The notes below the pieces were generated by a model. It saw nothing but the letters and a program-made list of their open reading frames with translations. It did not search any database and was not told the origin of the DNA. A program made the position numbers and the translations under genes. A DNA stretch of 64,000 bases from CAWJHE01 sp963842455 (lineage in GTDB: Bacteria; Chloroflexota; Anaerolineae; Anaerolineales; UBA4823): NCBI GenBank assembly GCA_963842455.1, contig CAWJHE010000017.1, forward strand, positions 1-64,000. Direction: 5' to 3'. The stretch's first letter is position 1. Each line of letters begins with the position of its first letter. Below are positions 61,530 to 64,000 of this stretch, in pieces.

Positions 61530-61772
61530 ATGCCGTATACGCTTGTTTTGCATTTAGCAAATACTGACCCGGTTGTTGGAGAAGTTGATATATTACCCGC
61601 TCCAACTGACAACCTGATCAAGCTTTCCAACCCGCGAAAAATGGACGGTAAGGACCTGCACTACATCGCGGACGGTGTTGTGACGGTTTTCTGGCCTATT
61701 GAAAAACTCAATTTTATTGAAGTATTGCCAGGCGAAGAAGATGAGGATATCATCGCCTTCTACAGAGAATAA
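61530..61772 (+). CDS. Small acidic protein of unknown function, 80 aa
   Basis: Starts at the ATG at 61530 after GGGGAGG. It has strands at MPYTLVLHLANTDPVVGEVD and ADGVVTVFWPIEKLNFIEVL, then an acidic end. It has no signal or membrane part. The well-placed ribosome site, and a position 14 bases before a response regulator and 66 after PP2C, support a real gene in a signalling operon. I do not recognise a family. Confidence 0.75.
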   Translation: MPYTLVLHLANTDPVVGEVDILPAPTDNLIKLSNPRKMDGKDLHYIADGVVTVFWPIEKLNFIEVLPGEEDEDIIAFYRE

Positions 61773-61786
61773 AACAGGAGCTACTC

Positions 61787-62539
61787 ATGTCAGATTACCA
61801 CTTAAAAGATCGCCGGATATTGGTTGTGGATGACGAAGAGCGCATGGTGCGATTTATCCGTCTAAACCTCGAGCATGATGGATTCCGGGTGATTGAAGCA
61901 TATAATGGCACACAGGCAATCAATAAAGTGCGCAGCAACCTACCAGATTTAGTGTTGCTAGATATCATGATGCCTGATATTGATGGCTTTGAAGTACTTA
62001 GAATCATTCGCGAGGTCAGTACGATACCAGTGATTATGCTGACTGCCAAAGGTGAAGAAGATGATCGCGTTCGCGGTCTTGAGCTGGGTGCTGACGACTA
62101 TATCACCAAACCCTTCAGCCCTCGAGAATTAGTGAGTCGTGTAAAAGCTGTATTACGCCGCACAGAAACTGCCAGTGGCTCCACACACGGGGTCATTGAA
62201 GTAGATAGCCATCTAAAACTGGACTTTGATCGTCGGGAAGTGTGGGTCAACGACGAGTTAGTACAACTCCGCCCCACTGAATACCGGCTACTGTATCACT
62301 TAGTTCAAAATGCAGGTTGGGTCATCTCCCACGACCAGTTGTTAGCAAAGGTTTGGGGTTACGAGTACCGTGACGAGCCCCACTATGTACGCCTGTATAT
62401 CAATTACTTGCGCAAGAAACTTGAGGAAGATCCCTCCAATCCAAAGTACATTCTCACGGAACGAGGGGTGGGCTACGGTTTGTGGATTATCGTCGCAAAA
62501 ATCTGGATGAGCCTGAAGCTTAAACCCAGTCTTGGTTAA
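61787..62539 (+). CDS. OmpR-family response regulator with frameshifted C-terminus
   Basis: 250 aa as read. Receiver: Asp15/Asp16, phospho-acceptor Asp59, Thr86, Lys108. The winged helix (about 140-235) runs to ERGVGYG. There the usual GYRF wing is missing; adding one base near 62476 restores GYRFVDYRRKNLDEPEA and a stop at 62521-62523. So one base is lost, by mutation or error, and the last 18 residues are probably not native. There is no histidine kinase next to it: the neighbours are a Ser/Thr kinase and a PP2C. Confidence 0.9.
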   Translation: MSDYHLKDRRILVVDDEERMVRFIRLNLEHDGFRVIEAYNGTQAINKVRSNLPDLVLLDIMMPDIDGFEVLRIIREVSTIPVIMLTAKGEEDDRVRGLELGADDYITKPFSPRELVSRVKAVLRRTETASGSTHGVIEVDSHLKLDFDRREVWVNDELVQLRPTEYRLLYHLVQNAGWVISHDQLLAKVWGYEYRDEPHYVRLYINYLRKKLEEDPSNPKYILTERGVGYGLWIIVAKIWMSLKLKPSLG

Positions 62540-62553
62540 CTCAAGGATACCAA

Positions 62554-63672
62554 ATGCTGAATAAAGAAACCTGGTCAAATTGGGTAGAGGTTGATCTTAA
62601 GGTTGTTGAGGACAACGTTCATTATCTGCACCAATCCACAGGTGTCCAAATCATGGCGATCGTGAAAGCCAACGGCTACGGTCATGGCGCTCCCGCAATC
62701 GCAAAGGCTGCTATTCATGGTGGAGCAACCTGGTTGGGTGTAGCCCGCATCGAAGAAGGGCTCGAGTTAAGGTCAATATTTCCGAACATCCCCATCCTGC
62801 TGCTTGGCTACACACCACCAGCAAAATATCAATCTGCGATCGCAAATGATCTTTCACTCTCAATTTGGAATAGTGATCAGCTTAATCTTGCTCATCAAAT
62901 TGCTCAAGATCTGAAACGCCAAGCAAAAATTCATCTAAAAGTGGATACGGGCATGAGCCGCTTAGGGGTTCAAGCGGATGATGGCTTGAAATTTGCTCAG
63001 CAAATTGTCGCCCTGTCCCATGTTGAATTTGAAGGTTTATTCACCCATTTCGCCAGAGCCGATGAAAGTGACCCTGAGCCAACAGTTTTGCAGGCAGCCC
63101 TATTCCAGGAACTTGTTCACAAAATCAAAGCGCAAGGTATTTATCCCAAGGTTATCCATACTGCGAATTCAGCGGCCAGTATCACCAGACCCAATACATT
63201 CTTTGATCTGGTTAGAACTGGCATATTAATTTACGGGCTAGATCCTTCAGATGAGTGTCCAGCACCACTATCTATCCGTCCTGCTCTTAGCTGGAAATCC
63301 GTGATCAGCCAGGTAAAGATGCTCCCAGCGGGTCGAGGCATCAGTTATGGACACGAATACACGACCAGCAAATCGGAACGAGTTGGCACTGTACCCGTTG
63401 GCTATGCAGATGGTTTCAGGCGGACTAAGAATAATATCCTTTTGGTTTCTGGAAAACGTGTCCCGGTGATTGGCAGGGTTTGCATGGATCAGATCATAGT
63501 CCAGCTTGATCTGGTTCCCTGGGTGCAAGAGGGGGATGAAGTAGTCCTGTTGGGTTGCCAGGGCGATGACCAAATCAGCGCCGAAGAGGTAGCCACCCGG
63601 TGGAATACAAATAATTATGATGTTGTTTGTGGAATCGGGCAACGCGTTCCACGAATTTACAGCGAATCATAA
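62554..63672 (+). CDS. alr: Alanine racemase
   Basis: 372 aa. The PLP lysine is in AIVKANGYGHGA (Lys38). KVDTGMSRLGV, THFARAD and RTGILIYGLDPS follow, then the second catalytic Tyr region GISYGHEYTTS, and the C-terminal GRVCMDQIIVQLD. It makes D-alanine for peptidoglycan. It follows the regulator in the same direction by 14 bases; with the regulator frame corrected, by 30. Confidence 0.96.
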   Translation: MLNKETWSNWVEVDLKVVEDNVHYLHQSTGVQIMAIVKANGYGHGAPAIAKAAIHGGATWLGVARIEEGLELRSIFPNIPILLLGYTPPAKYQSAIANDLSLSIWNSDQLNLAHQIAQDLKRQAKIHLKVDTGMSRLGVQADDGLKFAQQIVALSHVEFEGLFTHFARADESDPEPTVLQAALFQELVHKIKAQGIYPKVIHTANSAASITRPNTFFDLVRTGILIYGLDPSDECPAPLSIRPALSWKSVISQVKMLPAGRGISYGHEYTTSKSERVGTVPVGYADGFRRTKNNILLVSGKRVPVIGRVCMDQIIVQLDLVPWVQEGDEVVLLGCQGDDQISAEEVATRWNTNNYDVVCGIGQRVPRIYSES

Positions 63673-63708
63673 ATCGATAAGGGAATTAGATCTCCCTGAA
63701 TCGGTGGA

Positions 63709-64000
63709 TTATCCTCCTAAATAAGCGCTTTTGACGAGCGGGTTATCGAGTAGATCTTTTGAAGCACCCTCAAGTACTACGCTTCCATTTTCCAAGACGT
63801 AGCCTCTTTTCGCAAATTGGAGCGCCATCCGTGCGTTTTGTTCCACCAATAATATCGTCGTCCCTTCCTGGTTGATATCACGCAATGCATCAAAAACACT
63901 CTTCATCATTAATGGCGCTAATCCCATCGAAGGCTCATCCAAAAGCATAACCTTCCTGCCGCTCATCATTGCCCTGACCCACAGCCAGCATTTGCTGTTC
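63709..64000 (-). pseudogene. Second LivF-like ATPase, partial, with frameshift at the edge
   Basis: The C-terminal third of an ABC ATPase reads MMSGRKVMLLDEPSMGLAPL, then LVEQNARMALQFAKRGYVLE and ends AYLGG, like livF at 47314. The upstream bases to the window end encode EQQMLAVG in another frame; removing one base near 63980 joins them to RAMMSGRK. It continues outside the window, so the state of the whole gene is unknown. It indicates a second branched-chain amino acid or urea-type transporter locus to the right. Confidence 0.75.

Overview
The window looks like a chromosomal segment of a Chloroflexota bacterium, probably of the Anaerolineae. That call rests on overall gene content: propeller-linked Ser/Thr kinases, many lipoproteins with LAAC/LSAC/LAGC lipoboxes, a bc complex with a multiheme cytochrome c, and a rpmH-rnpA-yidD-yidC-jag block without dnaA. 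It is an inference, not a database match. Two nearly identical 5.5-kb rRNA operons stand in tandem and are resolved, which suggests a long-read assembly. Scattered single-base indels that break otherwise clean reading frames fit that view.

Layout. 1-11.05 kb: two minus-strand rRNA operons. Operon 1 carries tRNA-Ile and tRNA-Ala in its spacer; operon 2 does not. Operon 1 has one consensus promoter and operon 2 has two. 11.05-22.3 kb: an accessory block. It holds a DUF362 protein, two esterase-like lipoproteins, a divergent response regulator with a broken histidine kinase, and a MerR-headed redox operon (two aldo/keto reductases, CMD, cupin and SnoaL-like proteins). The block ends at tRNA-Glu and is bounded by a 15-bp direct repeat that overlaps the tRNA 3' end, so it may be an integrated and decaying island. 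22.4-26.1 kb: the ribosomal protein L34/RNase P/membrane-insertion cluster, with a PQQ-propeller lipoprotein inserted in it. 26.4-30.6 kb: folD, a DHH phosphodiesterase and a diadenylate cyclase fused to YbbR repeats, which together form a c-di-AMP module. 30.7-34.1 kb: cytochrome b, Rieske protein and a triheme cytochrome c, forming a bc complex.

35.5-41.9 kb holds the most interesting system: a tightly coupled plus-strand operon of lipoprotein, a 39-residue membrane microprotein ending in WIYQGF, an MBOAT acyltransferase, a membrane SGNH protein, a frameshifted SGNH lipoprotein, an acyl carrier protein and an acyl-AMP ligase. Its parts correspond one by one to DltX, DltB, DltD, DltC and DltA, but the activating enzyme is of the fatty-acyl-AMP ligase type. 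I read it as an envelope or exopolymer acylation machine distinct from teichoic-acid D-alanylation.

41.9-53 kb: a Ser/Thr kinase with a TolB-like propeller, gyrB, a multi-pass membrane protein, and a complete branched-chain amino acid ABC operon (livK-H-M-G-F) behind a near-consensus promoter. 53.4-58.5 kb: a CinA-like protein, an amidohydrolase/CYTH fusion, an inositol-monophosphatase-family enzyme and an aldo/keto reductase. 58.6-63.7 kb: a soluble kinase/PQQ-propeller protein, PP2C phosphatase, a small conserved-looking protein, an OmpR-type regulator and alanine racemase. The window ends inside a second livF-like gene.
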